The notes below the pieces were generated by a model, which did no database searches, was not told the DNA's origin, and saw only the letters and a list, made by a program, of their open reading frames with translations. A stretch of DNA of 64,000 nucleotides. Origin: Umbilicaria muhlenbergii. Taxonomy: Eukaryota; Ascomycota; Lecanoromycetes; Umbilicariales; Umbilicariaceae. The translations under genes were made by a program, and so were the position numbers. The stretch is taken from the NCBI GenBank assembly GCA_000611775.1, contig KK106981.1, forward strand, positions 2,479,211-2,543,210, in the 5' to 3' direction. Positions 11,387 through 22,570 of this stretch are shown here, one piece after another (the first letter of the stretch is position 1; every line of letters begins with the position of its first letter).

Positions 11387-12466
11387 TCATCCCGTCTTCG
11401 CCACTCCCCGGACAGCCAAGCCTCCGCCTCTCCCTTCCACCCAAACCTCCCATTCTCCGCTTTCTCTTCCCTCTCTTCCACAAACCCTCATCTCCTCCCC
11501 AGCATACAATGGCGCCAAATTCCTATATTTGATCTCCTTCACCATCGCTCCATCTTTCGCCACATGCCTCCCCAACAACTCCACCATGAACGTCAAACTC
11601 AGCGGCCCATGGACCAGTAGATTTCGGTGGCCTTCCACCTCACGGCAATATGACTTGTCCAGGTGGATAGAATGTGCGTTGAACGTCAGCGCCGAGTAAC
11701 GGAATAGCAGCGCCGCCGTAGGGGTGAGGGTGTGAGAAAATGTAGGCCGGTGTGCCGCCTTAACGATCTTATCATCATTGCCCTTGGCCGCATCCGCAGC
11801 GACCGCTGGACTTCGCTCGCGCATAAACACAAGGGTTCTGTTTTCAACCACAGCGCATGGTCCTGGATCAGCGGCATCTTCGCGGTAAACCGCCTTGTGG
11901 ATGTCGTCCTCATCTCGCTTCTTCCTGATAACTGTAAGAGAGCTTATCCGCCGTTCAATATCCACAAAGACTTTCTCCTCCCCTTCCCGCCCCTTGATAT
12001 TGACATCGCGGATGATTTCAAGACAGACGGAGCGTTGGCCTTGGAATGGGAGAGGAGGGTTGTTATTTGGGCCGAATGCGATGCGCCCACCAGCCCACAT
12101 TCGGCGGACAAACGGATCTCCGGGGGATTGGTTCGGGTCTGTACCGTCGGGAAGAAGGGAGGAGAGAGGAGTGGGGGGTGGGAAGTAGACGAGGTGATGA
12201 GCGGGGAGGAGCACCTCACCGCCCTTGATTCTTGGAGGTACGTCGGAGACTACTCTGACAGAAGGAGGAAGGAAGTCGGCGATAGTGCGGGTCAGAAGGT
12301 ATGATGGGAGGGGGGTGGGGTTATCGTAGAGGAGGGGAAGGCGGCGGGAGATTAGCTCGGTTCGGAGGTCGGAAAGGGAGGAGGAGAATCGCGACCATTG
12401 CGAACATCGAGAGGGTGGCCGCGGTTGGTGTCGGAGGACCGCGATGGCCGTGGATCTTACTGCCAT
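11387..12466 (-). CDS. HTD2: Mitochondrial 3-hydroxyacyl-thioester dehydratase (HTD2-like)
   Basis: Hot-dog-fold dehydratase of mitochondrial type II fatty-acid synthesis, the route that makes the octanoyl precursor of lipoate; it removes water from 3-hydroxyacyl-ACP. Single exon, 359 residues. The N-terminus (MAVRSTAIAVLRHQPRPPSR) is basic and lacks acidic residues, as in a mitochondrial presequence. The C-terminal hot dog carries the hydratase-2-like signature ALTFNAHSIHLDKSYCREV followed by NLLVHGPL; Asp and His of this motif are the expected catalytic residues. Divergent from SPC1 with only 159 bases between starts. The gene crosses a skew switch near 11,700-12,000. Confidence 0.9.
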   Translation of the reverse strand: MAVRSTAIAVLRHQPRPPSRCSQWSRFSSSLSDLRTELISRRLPLLYDNPTPLPSYLLTRTIADFLPPSVRVVSDVPPRIKGGEVLLPAHHLVYFPPPTPLSSLLPDGTDPNQSPGDPFVRRMWAGGRIAFGPNNNPPLPFQGQRSVCLEIIRDVNIKGREGEEKVFVDIERRISSLTVIRKKRDEDDIHKAVYREDAADPGPCAVVENRTLVFMRERSPAVAADAAKGNDDKIVKAAHRPTFSHTLTPTAALLFRYSALTFNAHSIHLDKSYCREVEGHRNLLVHGPLSLTFMVELLGRHVAKDGAMVKEIKYRNLAPLYAGEEMRVCGREGRESGEWEVWVEGRGGGLAVRGVAKTG

Positions 12467-12625
12467 AGCTGTACGAAAAAGGATTCGGGGGCTGCGAAAG
12501 CGGAGCTTCCCCAGATTTCGGGTGCACTATCGCTGAAGGGGTTAGTGCACTCACATAGGGCTGAGGAGCCAACATCGCGACTTGCACATACGGAGTAACT
12601 GACCGGAAGCTTCACAAACCACATC

Positions 12626-13061
12626 ATGGCCGACGATTCACTCAAGAAAGCGCAGGATCTATTTGAGGGACAAATAGTAAGCCGTTACATGCTAGCGACT
12701 GTTGTATATCGGGTATGAAATGAACTAAACCGTTACTCCTAGGACTTTGAAGGCCAGAGGCTCGCAGAATTGATCACAACCATCCTACTCTCTGCTACAG
12801 GCGTATGTTACCACTCTCCTCCTTTCGCTATATTGCAGCGCATAACCTAATTCTCTTCTCTAGATATTCGCATTCATTGCCGGCTACATACAACAGAACA
12901 TCTACATTACGCTTTGGGTTGGATTGGGCGGGAGCGTAATGACCTTCCTTATGGTAGTGCCGCCTTGGCCCATCTATAACGATGCACCGGAAAAGTGGTT
13001 GCCGGCCGGGAGTAGTATCGCTGGAGCTGGGATCGAGGTTGACGGGAAGAAGATAAGCTAG
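12626..13061 (+). CDS. SPC1: Signal peptidase complex subunit 1 (SPC12/SPC1)
   Basis: Small non-catalytic subunit of the ER signal peptidase. Three short exons: 12626-12676, 12743-12802 and 12864-13061. Introns begin GTAAGC and GTATGT and end CTAG. The product is 102 residues: MADDSLKKAQDLFEGQI, then DFEGQRLAELITTILLSATG, then two membrane segments (IFAFIAGYIQQNIYITLWVG and SVMTFLMVVPPWPIY). Both termini are predicted cytosolic, as in the family. The DFEGQ and PPWPIYN motifs identify it. Because the exons are so short, the gene is easily missed by plain open-frame scanning. Confidence 0.95.
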
Positions 13062-13443
13062 GACGCGAAGAGAGGATCGTGCGTGTGGTTATATTTCTGT
13101 TCTACTCAGCTGGAATCTGGAGAGATACCCGAGAAGACACCACTCAAAGGTCACAGGCGTTCGGTGGTCGGAGATCTTCGAAGCAACACATGATTGCATG
13201 GCTTGAGCATTGCACCAAGAAAGTTCGTAAGAGACAAAGGCATACATGGGGCTATCATTCTTGGTGTAGACGTAGGTGCTTCGTGCCGGCAGATACTGAA
13301 ACCTTCCCAACGCCATGTTGAAACCGCTACCGATGCTGTCCCATATCCCCCGCAGCAGCCCCGGCCAAGGCGCTCATCCGGATGTAGCATGCACCATCTT
13401 GCTTCGAACCTTATCTTCTCCGCTCGGGCCATCGCAGGACTGA
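13062..13443. other. Intergenic, convergent 3' ends
   Basis: Between the convergent 3' ends of SPC1 and RBX1. No gene seen; presumably the two 3' untranslated regions. Confidence 0.55.
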
Positions 13444-13942
<499 letters not shown>

Positions 13943-14614
13943 GGTGAGAGCTTTGATTGTGTAGTATGAGTAAAATGCAAGGGGTGCCGAGGGCTACAGC
14001 GTATGAATGGATTTAGATTGTTGCAAGTATTTCTTCGTAGTAAAGGGTCGTGATCATGAGAATCTTGGGGAAACTGGGTGGTGCAAGGTGAGCTGATTCG
14101 TGGAATTGCGACCTTGCGGTGAAGTTGATAGAATAGTTTATGACTGGTCCAAGCTGAGCCTGGGTTAGGCTGAGTACTGTAGGCTGCCATCTACGATCTG
14201 AGATCCCAAAGCGGACGAGGCAAACTAGCGTCCAAGCTTGGGTGAGCCTCACCGCAAGGCACTTCTTTCAACCATTACTCACTTGCACCATTCAGCCCCA
14301 AATACCGAAGACATGAACAACACCACACGACCGCTTCTCCTCCCTACAAAACCTCCAGTAACCCGAAGAAGATCGAAACAGCGACTTAAGACACCCCACC
14401 TTCTACAAGCATCCAGAACTCAGCAACGAACCTTCCTGCCGCGATAGGGAACCTCGGACCTCTCTGCCAGTGACTTCATACGACATCCCCGACCGAGGAG
14501 CCCCTCCTGACCTCGTTTCCTTGTGTTTTTCTTTGGCGCGACCAGCAACATTACTTTCGTTCCATTCTCTCCAAGAAGGCTGCATATTTCTCAAGCCACC
14601 CGTGATCGATCGCC
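13943..14614. other. Divergent promoter region, RBX1 / EDC1-like
   Basis: Upstream region of both RBX1 and the EDC1/PNRC-motif gene. The 300 bases before 14615 contain several ATGs (for example 14312) and so possible upstream open frames in the leader of the + strand gene; I cannot say whether they are transcribed. Confidence 0.4.
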
Positions 14615-16258
14615 ATGCCATCAGACGCAGGCAACACGACTAAGAACCCTCGACGCGGTCGTCGTCAATTCAGAAATGTCACCGCGGCCCCATTATCCGA
14701 GGGTACCTCAGTGCAAGATTCCACAAACACCCCGACAACCGACAAGCCCGAGCGAACCCGCAAACAACCGAGGCGTAACATACCAAGACATGCCTCAGAA
14801 TCAGCGCAAGGATCGGATTACGACTCAGCAGTGCTGCCTATAACACCTCCACGCCCGCTGGCTCAGAGTGAGAACATGCGCAACAATGGCACGGAGTCTG
14901 GCGCTGGATATGCCACGCCCTCGGCAGCAAATAACTCAACCGGTGCGGACACGTCCTCTGGATACGGCCGTATCTCATCTCCATCTACAAAGCCAAGAGT
15001 CAACGGTACCCCACGACCAATTACTCGTACGAACAGTGCTACGCCAGTGAGACCAAGCAACACGCCTATCCAAGCATACGCGGGGCCTACATTCCACGCG
15101 TCCCCCGCTCCATCTTCTCTACCCATACCCAAGTTCTTTTCAAAATCCGTGCCCGACATCAACAGAAAGAACAGTCTCAAAGCAATGATGGAAGAGGATG
15201 TTTCTGAAAAGTCGTCTGAGAAGAGCGAGGAGTCTCCAACAACCATGAGCGCACAGCGTGCAAGCGAGCGTCAAGTGAGGGAAGAATCTCCTCTTGATAT
15301 CTTCTTCAACGCCGACAGGGAGGAGAAGAACAAGAGACGCCAAGGCAGCGAATATGGCATCGCGGCCAGTAATCTGGGCACTGGGCGTCCTCCTGCCATG
15401 AATGCACTCGAACAGGGTCAAAAGTTACCGCTGCAAGATCATACCTCTCAACACTCTCGTCATCTTACCGACTCTACAGTCGTCGGTCTCTTCGCTATGG
15501 AAATGGATGGCGCTGCTTCTCCCAGCAACGCCAATAGCCAGGCATTCCTTGCACCCTACCACCACAAGGAGGACATTACTCGCCCAGGCAGTGCACCATC
15601 CCACCTCATGGCTGCAACTGGGTACGATGAAGAGCAAAGAAAGGCCAAAACCCAGGCGCTGAAAAACTTACTTTTGTCTCCTCCGCCTCAACGCTCTACA
15701 ACCTCCCCCGCGCGCTCTAGTGCTCCCAATTCTGCCAGCGGAACAGGTGCTTCACTTTCTCCGTCCCCTACATCGCGCAGACCACCGCCATCACGCGTCA
15801 CATCAGGGCCGTTTGCAGCTGGACCTGCGAATACCCCACCAAGCACCGGTGGTCAGATCTATCATCACGCTAGCTTTCCATTCCTTCAGCAATCGTTGGC
15901 AGCAACTGCGAACGGCTCACCCCGCCCGCGTCCTCCTTCTTCCAACCTTCGCCAAGAGGTTACACCAAGCACAACGCCTATCCGCGCCGAGCTGCCGGCG
16001 CTCCCTTCCACGCCGACGCCATCCCGAACCAGCAACTCGTATGTACCGACCACCACTGCTCGGAATAATCATAATGTTCACCTAAACGGCAATACTAAAC
16101 CGCTTGCTTCTACATACGCTTCCGCTCAGCCATACAACAACGGTAATGCTTTTCCAACTCGAGAAGTTAGTAGCGTGAAGTCGATGGAAGATGATTTACG
16201 AAGAATTTTGAAGCTTGAGATCCTTGGGAGCGAAGGTGCCACCGGAGTTCGGTCTTGA
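14615..16258 (+). CDS. Low-complexity protein with an EDC1/PNRC-type proline motif
   Basis: 547 residues, one exon, almost wholly Ser/Thr/Pro-rich and predicted disordered. One conserved island stands out at about residues 154-180: AYAGPTFHASPAPSSLPIPKFF, a segment shared by many fungal proteins and similar to the PNRC/EDC1 motif that binds the decapping factor Dcp1 (established for yeast Edc1 and human PNRC2). A second short island, SPLDIFFNADREEKNKRRQG (about 225-245), and the C-terminal SVKSMEDDLRRILKLEILG also look constrained. Likely role: a cytoplasmic regulator of mRNA decapping. This is inferred from the motif only. Confidence 0.75.
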   Translation: MPSDAGNTTKNPRRGRRQFRNVTAAPLSEGTSVQDSTNTPTTDKPERTRKQPRRNIPRHASESAQGSDYDSAVLPITPPRPLAQSENMRNNGTESGAGYATPSAANNSTGADTSSGYGRISSPSTKPRVNGTPRPITRTNSATPVRPSNTPIQAYAGPTFHASPAPSSLPIPKFFSKSVPDINRKNSLKAMMEEDVSEKSSEKSEESPTTMSAQRASERQVREESPLDIFFNADREEKNKRRQGSEYGIAASNLGTGRPPAMNALEQGQKLPLQDHTSQHSRHLTDSTVVGLFAMEMDGAASPSNANSQAFLAPYHHKEDITRPGSAPSHLMAATGYDEEQRKAKTQALKNLLLSPPPQRSTTSPARSSAPNSASGTGASLSPSPTSRRPPPSRVTSGPFAAGPANTPPSTGGQIYHHASFPFLQQSLAATANGSPRPRPPSSNLRQEVTPSTTPIRAELPALPSTPTPSRTSNSYVPTTTARNNHNVHLNGNTKPLASTYASAQPYNNGNAFPTREVSSVKSMEDDLRRILKLEILGSEGATGVRS

Positions 16259-17756
16259 GAGGAATTTTTGGTTTGGGCGGTTTCGGGTTCGGCAGGACAG
16301 GAGCGGGCTAGTTCGGCGTTACTCCATTTATCCAGTTGAGATGTTCCACTCAATGTGGTTAATGAAGGGCCGCTCGCGTATGTTGGTTCTTGCTTTACTG
16401 TACTGTTATGATTAGTTTCTTCTGCGACCTGCGTCTGAATTTTTTTCTTTAGCTCCTTGTTCATGACTTTTAATTCCGATTCCCTCTGTATACTGCGATC
16501 AGGCGTTTTGCTGGATTCACACACAGTATTTCAGGGAGTTCCTCTTGTTCTTGGCGGCTTGGATGTGTATCTGATATCTGGGCTTCACGGTTGCATGAGA
16601 GGCCTGAAGGATACTGCAGGCAGGGGAGAGGAATGGGGGTTGGTAACGGCAATTGGAGAGCCGGTGATGATGGAGGGTTTGCCTACAGACTGCACTTCTA
16701 CACATTTCCTTTATTGATGCGAGGATTGAGACCAAGAAGAAGAGGAGAGCTGGACGAAGGATAGATGAGAGACTGTGTCGATGACACATCCACTGCACTT
16801 CTGCACACTTTTCTTTTGTTAGTGCGACAATCGGTAGGAACGAGAGAGGAAGAGCTGGACGCGGGACGCAGGACGGACGAGAGATGATGTCAATGATAGA
16901 CCCACTGCACTTCTGCACACGTTTCTTTTGTCCGGGCGGATAGACATGGCGTTATGAGAGGTCGGTACCTGATAAGATAGGTAACTGCCAACAACGAGAG
17001 ATATGAAAAAGACTCTCTTATCTCAATACTTGAATCTACCGCTGCATCAAGCATTCTACTTCGTGCGAAGAGAAGAGCGTCGCACCGAAGCGACCGCCGC
17101 ATGCACAACGCCTGCGCATATGCCATTCTAGCTGCCCTCTTTCCCATGACCGAAACTCATCATCCTAGCAGTCCCTAGACACCTCGTCGAGATTCTGCCT
17201 CCCATTCAGCTCCATTCACCACGTATTCAGCCCCATGTCGAGCGCCCCCGCCGCCCACACCCCGGGCTTCTTAGCCGCACAATCATCCGCATCCATCTCA
17301 TGGAGAACGCCTTTTCGCAGAAATCAATACCCATGCCTCAAACTAGTCCTTCACGAACCTGTTCCACACTTCCCGCTCGACCTTGACTAACCCTACCATC
17401 GTCTGGACCTGCTGAGCCGTTTCACGCAGGAGGGGGGAGGGTTGAGTAGGCAAGTCGTGGCTTACGACAATTGCGGCAAAGATGTGAAAATTGTTATTGT
17501 CTCCAGGACGTGATTCTCCAGGGCGTGATGAGATCTGTCAGTGGCGACCTTACAAGTGACGACTAAGAAACGACATCTGAATCTAAAGAAGATTACATTT
17601 TTATATTCTACTCTGCCCGCTAATTACACTGAACGAGACCCTCGCAAAAACATAAACAACAGAAGCATGTGCATCCAACACCACAAATTGACTATTAAAC
17701 AATACCGTAATACCATCTACTCGCTCTTGCCCAACCCTCTCTCTAATCACGAACCA
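16259..17756. other. Intergenic with a three-unit tandem repeat
   Basis: 1.5 kb with no gene I can support, between the EDC1-like gene and the 3' end of the CorA transporter. Contains the tandem repeat at 16,690-16,930 listed separately. The final 150 bases are C/A-rich and belong to the C-block that runs into the transporter gene. Confidence 0.5.
16690..16930. repeat. Three-unit tandem repeat (103 and 112 base spacing)
   Basis: The phrase CTGCACTTCT recurs at 16,690, 16,793 and 16,905, each time followed by a pyrimidine-rich stretch (ACATTTCCTTT, TTTTCTTTTG or GTTTCTTTTG), then GAAGAGGAGAGCTGGACG-like and GGACGAGAGATG-like segments. The first two units are full length and diverged; the third stops after about 30 bases. 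Not coding as far as I can see. Confidence 0.75.
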
Positions 17757-19787
17757 TCAAATCAACCTCAGCCTCCTAGCAGTAGTGGCACAAACGACAA
17801 TAAAAACCCCAATAACCCCAACGATGCCGAAAAACCACTGCAACCCCGTCGAATTCTTCCCCGGCACCGGCACATTCATGCCGAACAAACCCGTGATCAG
17901 ATTCAACGGCACCAGCACCGTCGCGATGAGCGTGATCTTGCTCAACACCCGATTAGCCCTGTTGCCCTGGGCGATATTATCCACACTCAATTGCGCCAGG
18001 TAATTGCTGTGGCTGCGCCCCAACATTTTCTCAAAGTGGCCCAGGTTACTCATCATCGTGACGACGTGATCTTGGATATCGCCCAGGTAAAGGCCGATCT
18101 CGCCCCGGGGGGTGACTTTGTAATTGGTGTTGCAGCGTTTGGCGAAGCCCTTGATGACGTCCGCTTTGCCGCCGAGCAGACGCATGAGCGACATGACTTT
18201 CTTGCGGCATTCGCCGATCTGGCGGAGCAGGGAGGAGAAGTCGTCGGCGCGGGCGACGAAGACTTGGTCTTCGATTTGGTCCGTTTCCAGCTCGATCGAG
18301 GTGATGACGGGGCCGAAGGTGTCGACGATGTTGTCGATCATGGCGTAGCAGATCCAGTCCGCCGTTAGGGCCATATAGTCGCGGAGTCTTCCGATTCGCT
18401 TCCGGACGTTGGCGGCGTGGGGGCTCGGGCTGAAGGTGAAGGTGACGATGCCTTCGCGGAAAACGACCATGTAAACGTGCAGGGGCTCTAGATAATTGTC
18501 GCTTGTCTTGTCCATCTGAGAAAAAGATCGGAAGCAAACAAAGTAGTATTGCTTGAACAGCTCGACCTTCTCCCGAGCTTCCTGCGTGGTTATGTCCTCT
18601 CTTGTCAACGGATGGATGGAGAATGCCTTTGCCAACGCATCGACCTCGTCCTCGCTGGGGTTGAACACGTCAAGCCACCAAACACCGCTGTCAGGGGGGA
18701 GTTCGAAGAGATCGCGGAAAGTCTGGCCGGGCATCAATAGATGGCCCAGCTCTGCAGCGTGGACTGTCTGATCAAGCTCAGAAGAAAAGAAGCTGTAGCG
18801 GTTTGCCTCTACCAAACTCAATCTACTTCCCCTGTCGGCCTTTTCTAATGGTCCATTTGCTGCCAGCGTGTCATCGGAATCCTTCTCATTGAGAATTGAC
18901 TTTACATCATCCACAGGCCTTTCGCCAAGGTCGGGCCGATGCGGACTTGCAGAATGTGTGACAATATGAGGGATATCCTTCCCGGCGTTCTGACGCAGGT
19001 CATTGAATATTTTCGGCTTCGGACTCTGGGAGCTGAAGCTAAGTCTATAACTGTATTGGCTTGGACCAACTGCTTTTCGGCCTGTACTTTCCGCCACAAA
19101 CTCGTCCAAAGCTTCGAAGTCGATTGTGTAAGGTTCGTCTGCCTCCGATTGAGGAAAGCAGACATCCTCTTCGGCAGGATCATGGACGGAGCCGTTCACG
19201 TCTCGCGCATCCATCGGTCGAATACTGCCATTGCTAAAGGTGGGGCGTCGGCGGTGTGTTCCTCCGGATACTGTTCGGTGGACGCCAAAGTCTACGTCAG
19301 AAGGAGCCTTGCTACCGATGGTATTTGCGCGATCTCGACGACGTGGATCGGCGAAAGCATCCACAGAATTCGGGGGGGAGAAAGATCGGGACGATATGGA
19401 ATTGTCTCTGGATCTGCGTGGTCTTTCCTGTTGAATTGGTACCGTACGCCGACTAGTTCCCCGCCTGACAAGTGTAGGGCTTATGGGTCTTTGACCGTCC
19501 ACGCCGTTGTCTGGATTACCACTTCGGTCATCGTCAATAATGGCCTGCTCAAAATCTCTTGACACAGAGCCTGGCTCGCGTAAGGCATCGTTGACCTGAA
19601 GCAAATCCGGACGCCCACCGTTGTTACTCTGAACAGTGTTGCGCCGAGTACCTGTGTTGCGGTAGGCACTCTCAATATTGTGGGCGCGTAGAACAGAATT
19701 TGGCTGGTTTCGGTGGTCGTCTAGTTCAGACACCGGAGTACTGAACCTAGTCTGCGATTTATCTGAAGAAGATCGTGAAGATTCCAT
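17757..19787 (-). CDS. MNR2: CorA-family magnesium transporter (ALR1/MNR2 type)
   Basis: Divalent-metal channel of the fungal CorA branch; Alr1 acts at the plasma membrane and Mnr2 at the vacuole. One exon, 676 residues. A long Ser/Arg-rich cytosolic N-terminus (1 to about 330) leads into the CorA domain (SGVWWLDVFNPSEDEVDAL, FQ-YYFVCFRSF, DNIVDTFGPVITSIE). The C-terminus has two membrane helices with the obligatory GMN pore motif at residues 636-638. The second helix ends ATTARRLRLI, a short positive tail. The N-terminal length and Ser/Arg richness favour MNR2 over ALR1, but this is uncertain. Its 3' third crosses a skew switch at about 18,000. Confidence 0.92.
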   Translation of the reverse strand: MESSRSSSDKSQTRFSTPVSELDDHRNQPNSVLRAHNIESAYRNTGTRRNTVQSNNGGRPDLLQVNDALREPGSVSRDFEQAIIDDDRSGNPDNGVDGQRPISPTLVRRGTSRRTVPIQQERPRRSRDNSISSRSFSPPNSVDAFADPRRRDRANTIGSKAPSDVDFGVHRTVSGGTHRRRPTFSNGSIRPMDARDVNGSVHDPAEEDVCFPQSEADEPYTIDFEALDEFVAESTGRKAVGPSQYSYRLSFSSQSPKPKIFNDLRQNAGKDIPHIVTHSASPHRPDLGERPVDDVKSILNEKDSDDTLAANGPLEKADRGSRLSLVEANRYSFFSSELDQTVHAAELGHLLMPGQTFRDLFELPPDSGVWWLDVFNPSEDEVDALAKAFSIHPLTREDITTQEAREKVELFKQYYFVCFRSFSQMDKTSDNYLEPLHVYMVVFREGIVTFTFSPSPHAANVRKRIGRLRDYMALTADWICYAMIDNIVDTFGPVITSIELETDQIEDQVFVARADDFSSLLRQIGECRKKVMSLMRLLGGKADVIKGFAKRCNTNYKVTPRGEIGLYLGDIQDHVVTMMSNLGHFEKMLGRSHSNYLAQLSVDNIAQGNRANRVLSKITLIATVLVPLNLITGLFGMNVPVPGKNSTGLQWFFGIVGVIGVFIVVCATTARRLRLI

Positions 19788-20974
19788 TGCGATATTGTTG
19801 GCGCTTTCTAGCTTTTGAAGCGTTGTGGCTACCGTTTGCTATTTTTCAAACCCTTAATCCGATGAGGAAGGATTCGTATGGATATATCGTGTGCTGTCTT
19901 GTGTTTTCAAGCTGGTCCAAGTGTAATCCAGTATCGCCGCTCCCCGCGTCGATACAGCCCAACTTTGCTGCTCCACCTTGTGCAAGAGTGTCAGCCCATC
20001 CAGTCTTCTTTCCTAAGATCCGAGACAACGATTTAAATTCCTCCCCGCTCTAAGTCTATATTGCGTTCTTGTGGGATAGTCTTGTTGTAATCTATTGTAT
20101 TTGTCTCTTGGAAACCCAGTTATGGCGGCTTGAGGTCGCCTCCGCAGATGACCCGGAACTTTGGGCCAAGGAGAGGTCGGATGAAGGAGAACTGGTGGAA
20201 GTGGGGTCCCGCCAACTTGGTGGTGTTGACCTCGGAGGGGCGGTGAGACGCCAGACTTGGAGATGGAGGCTGCTAGGGATTTGTTTTTGCGAGACGAGGT
20301 TGTCGCCTTCTGTGGATTGGGTGCAATATCTTCTTCCACGGGGTCGTCTTTGCTGTGAGGGAATTTGGGAGGCCCGCGGGAGGGGATCGACAGGGAAGTG
20401 CCTTTAAGACAGTCGTGAAGCGATAGGATGCGGGGCGATAGGATGCAGAAGGATAAGGAGGATCAACAAGGTGCGGATATCAGTGTTTTTGTTTATTCGA
20501 CATGTAACGTAGGGGATGTGGTGAGAAAGAGGTGGCAGGAGTGGGCGAAAGTCACTGCGCGACTTTTCTATGCGCTCTTTTTCACCGACCCGAGGCTAGC
20601 CCTTGCCTATCCCCGGACTAGGCCTGATTGGACCACAATGGGCGGCCCACGTGCATCACGCACGCACGGCGAGCCTGCACAGCACTGACCGACTCGAACT
20701 CGCGCACCATCGCAACCGAACGATGGTGGCAACGGTCGCCTGGCAACGTCGACTTCTCCTCCATCGTCCGTCTTCGGGCTATTTAATCTTGCGTGGTCGG
20801 GCATCGGGCTTCATCTGCGGGGTTCCCTTATGCGGGCAAGACCTCGAAACCCTAAGGATGTTCCGCATACAGCATCCTGCATCACATACTGCATCACAGC
20901 ATCATGTACCTCAGTTGTCTGGGCACGGCAATTAATGCCTGGGCCAATCGGGCCACAAGACTCAGCAACTCATG
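19788..20974. other. Intergenic, CorA upstream and PHA2 downstream
   Basis: 1.2 kb with no supported gene. Holds the CorA promoter. Short direct repeats occur near 20,420-20,450 (GCGATAGGATGC type) and 20,876-20,905 (GCATCACA type). Confidence 0.5.
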
Positions 20975-22092
20975 TCATTGAACCACCAGTCTATTCTCCC
21001 AGCTTCCAAGCCACCTCCAGTCTTCAGACGTCTCACTGAGCTTCTCGAGAGCCGGACCGACTGAGCCCCTCCCATCCCACTCCCGTCTCCCCTGAAACTC
21101 GACGAAGAAGATGTAATGCCAAGGCCTGATGCGACTGGGCCGGCTGTTGATGCTCGTCAGGTTCAGGCCGAACGTTTTGAAGACCATCAGTGCATCTGCC
21201 AGCGCACCCGGGGACTTGTGATCGATGGTGAACGACACTAGACTCTTCCAGCCCTGGCCTTCGCCACCATCAGTCCTTTCAGTCACGCAGCTCTGCTTTG
21301 CTGCACTTTCATCTGCATGTTTACGTAGAATGAAGAAACGGGTCGTGTTGTCCTCTCGGTCCTCGATTCCCCTTGCGAGCACGTCCAGTCCATGCACATC
21401 CGCCGCTGTCTTGCTCGAGATCGCAGCTGTAGTCTTGCTTACATCTGCGGACACTATTTCGGCAGCTTTCGAGGTGGAAGAAACTTCTTGCCGCTCCACA
21501 CCCTTCAGATACGTAGACAAAAAGGCCTCGCATTGCCCAAAGGCTTGTGGATGTGAGTAGATGCGCTTGATGTGCCGGATATCTGACAATGGCTGTGCTC
21601 GTGGCTTCTTTGGGTTTGGAGTGCTGGTTGTGGGAGTTGCGTCTCCTGATGAGGGCCCCGCATGTTGTGAGGATGCAATAGAGTGGCCCAGGAGGAAGTG
21701 GTGGACGTCCAGATATACTTCCCCGCAGACTGAAATGTCAGGGTACGCTTTTTCACGGTCTGCAAAGAGGTCCAGAGTGTAGACTACAGAACCATTTGTT
21801 GAGTTTTCGAAAGGAACAACGCCATACGATGTAGATGAGGATTGTACGGCAGCGAAGACGTCTGAGATGCTTATGAGAAAATTACTTGAGGATTCTCGAA
21901 TACATAGATCTACCTTGGATAGAGCCTTGCGGCTCGAACTCATGACTGTCATGAGCAAAAGTCTCTAGGGCTGCCTAATAGAGGATCAGTGGGCTTACGT
22001 TTAGATTCTCATGGAAGACTCACTTGGTGGGTGTAGGAAGAAGGGGGGCCCAAGTAAGCCACCCGCATAGGTGGACTTCCACGGACGGTCAT
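20975..22092 (-). CDS. PHA2: Prephenate dehydratase
   Basis: Converts prephenate to phenylpyruvate in phenylalanine synthesis. Three exons: 22092-22024, 21974-21914 and 21861-20975, with GTGAGT..TTAG and GTAGAT..TCAG introns, giving 338 residues. The spliced N-terminus reads MRVAYLGPPSSYTHQAALETF, and the second junction gives SIQDVFAAVQSS. Catalytic-domain motifs follow: GVVPFENSTNGSV and the TRF motif in DNTTRFFILRK. The C-terminal ACT domain (SPGALADALMVFKTFGLNLTSINSRPS) would sense phenylalanine. A Pro/Ser-rich insert at about 120-140 is typical of fungal versions. Confidence 0.96.
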
Positions 22093-22570
22093 CGCTACAG
22101 ATGCCAGAGTATAGCCGTTACCTATTTTCCGTATTGGTTGGAATCATGATTGATCACCGGAGCAAGTGCAACAGCTGGCCATATAATGCCAAGCCCGAGG
22201 AAACGGATGTTGTTTGGAAGATCGATTGAAATTCATCCAAGGTTTTCTACGGTAAATAAGGTGGGTCTATCCTGCACTGTAGCGCATATCGAAGAGTTAT
22301 CTGATCGTATTGCTTCAGCATGACCAGGATGGAATGAACTCCTCCGAGCGAGAGTGCAAGAGATGAAGGTGTAGTGGTCTCACTTTTATTTGGCTATCGG
22401 AGCAAAGAGCGCCAGAGCGCTTGTGACCTCTTATGTGCCCCGACGTTAGGTGGAAAGCAAATGTAGCATTGCATCGGAGTACACAGTTACAATTCGCCCT
22501 GTAAATGCGACAATACCTCTAAATAACTCTACACACATGCATGCATAGCTCCTTGCTAAATGCTCATTGA
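22093..22570. other. Intergenic
   Basis: Between the PHA2 start and the 3' end of the AVT-type transporter. Holds the PHA2 promoter; nothing else recognised. Confidence 0.5.

Noticed and set aside
14238-14447. Short open frame upstream of the EDC1-like gene
   Set aside because: Low-complexity leader sequence; at most an upstream open frame of the next gene.
17541-18368. 275-codon + strand open frame
   Set aside because: Lies antisense to the conserved CorA C-terminus including the GMN motif; no domain of its own.
20640-20720. tRNA-like B box (GACTCGAACTCGC) on the minus strand
   Set aside because: No matching A box or cloverleaf arms; the same holds for GGTTCGAGT at about 54,519 and 28,876.
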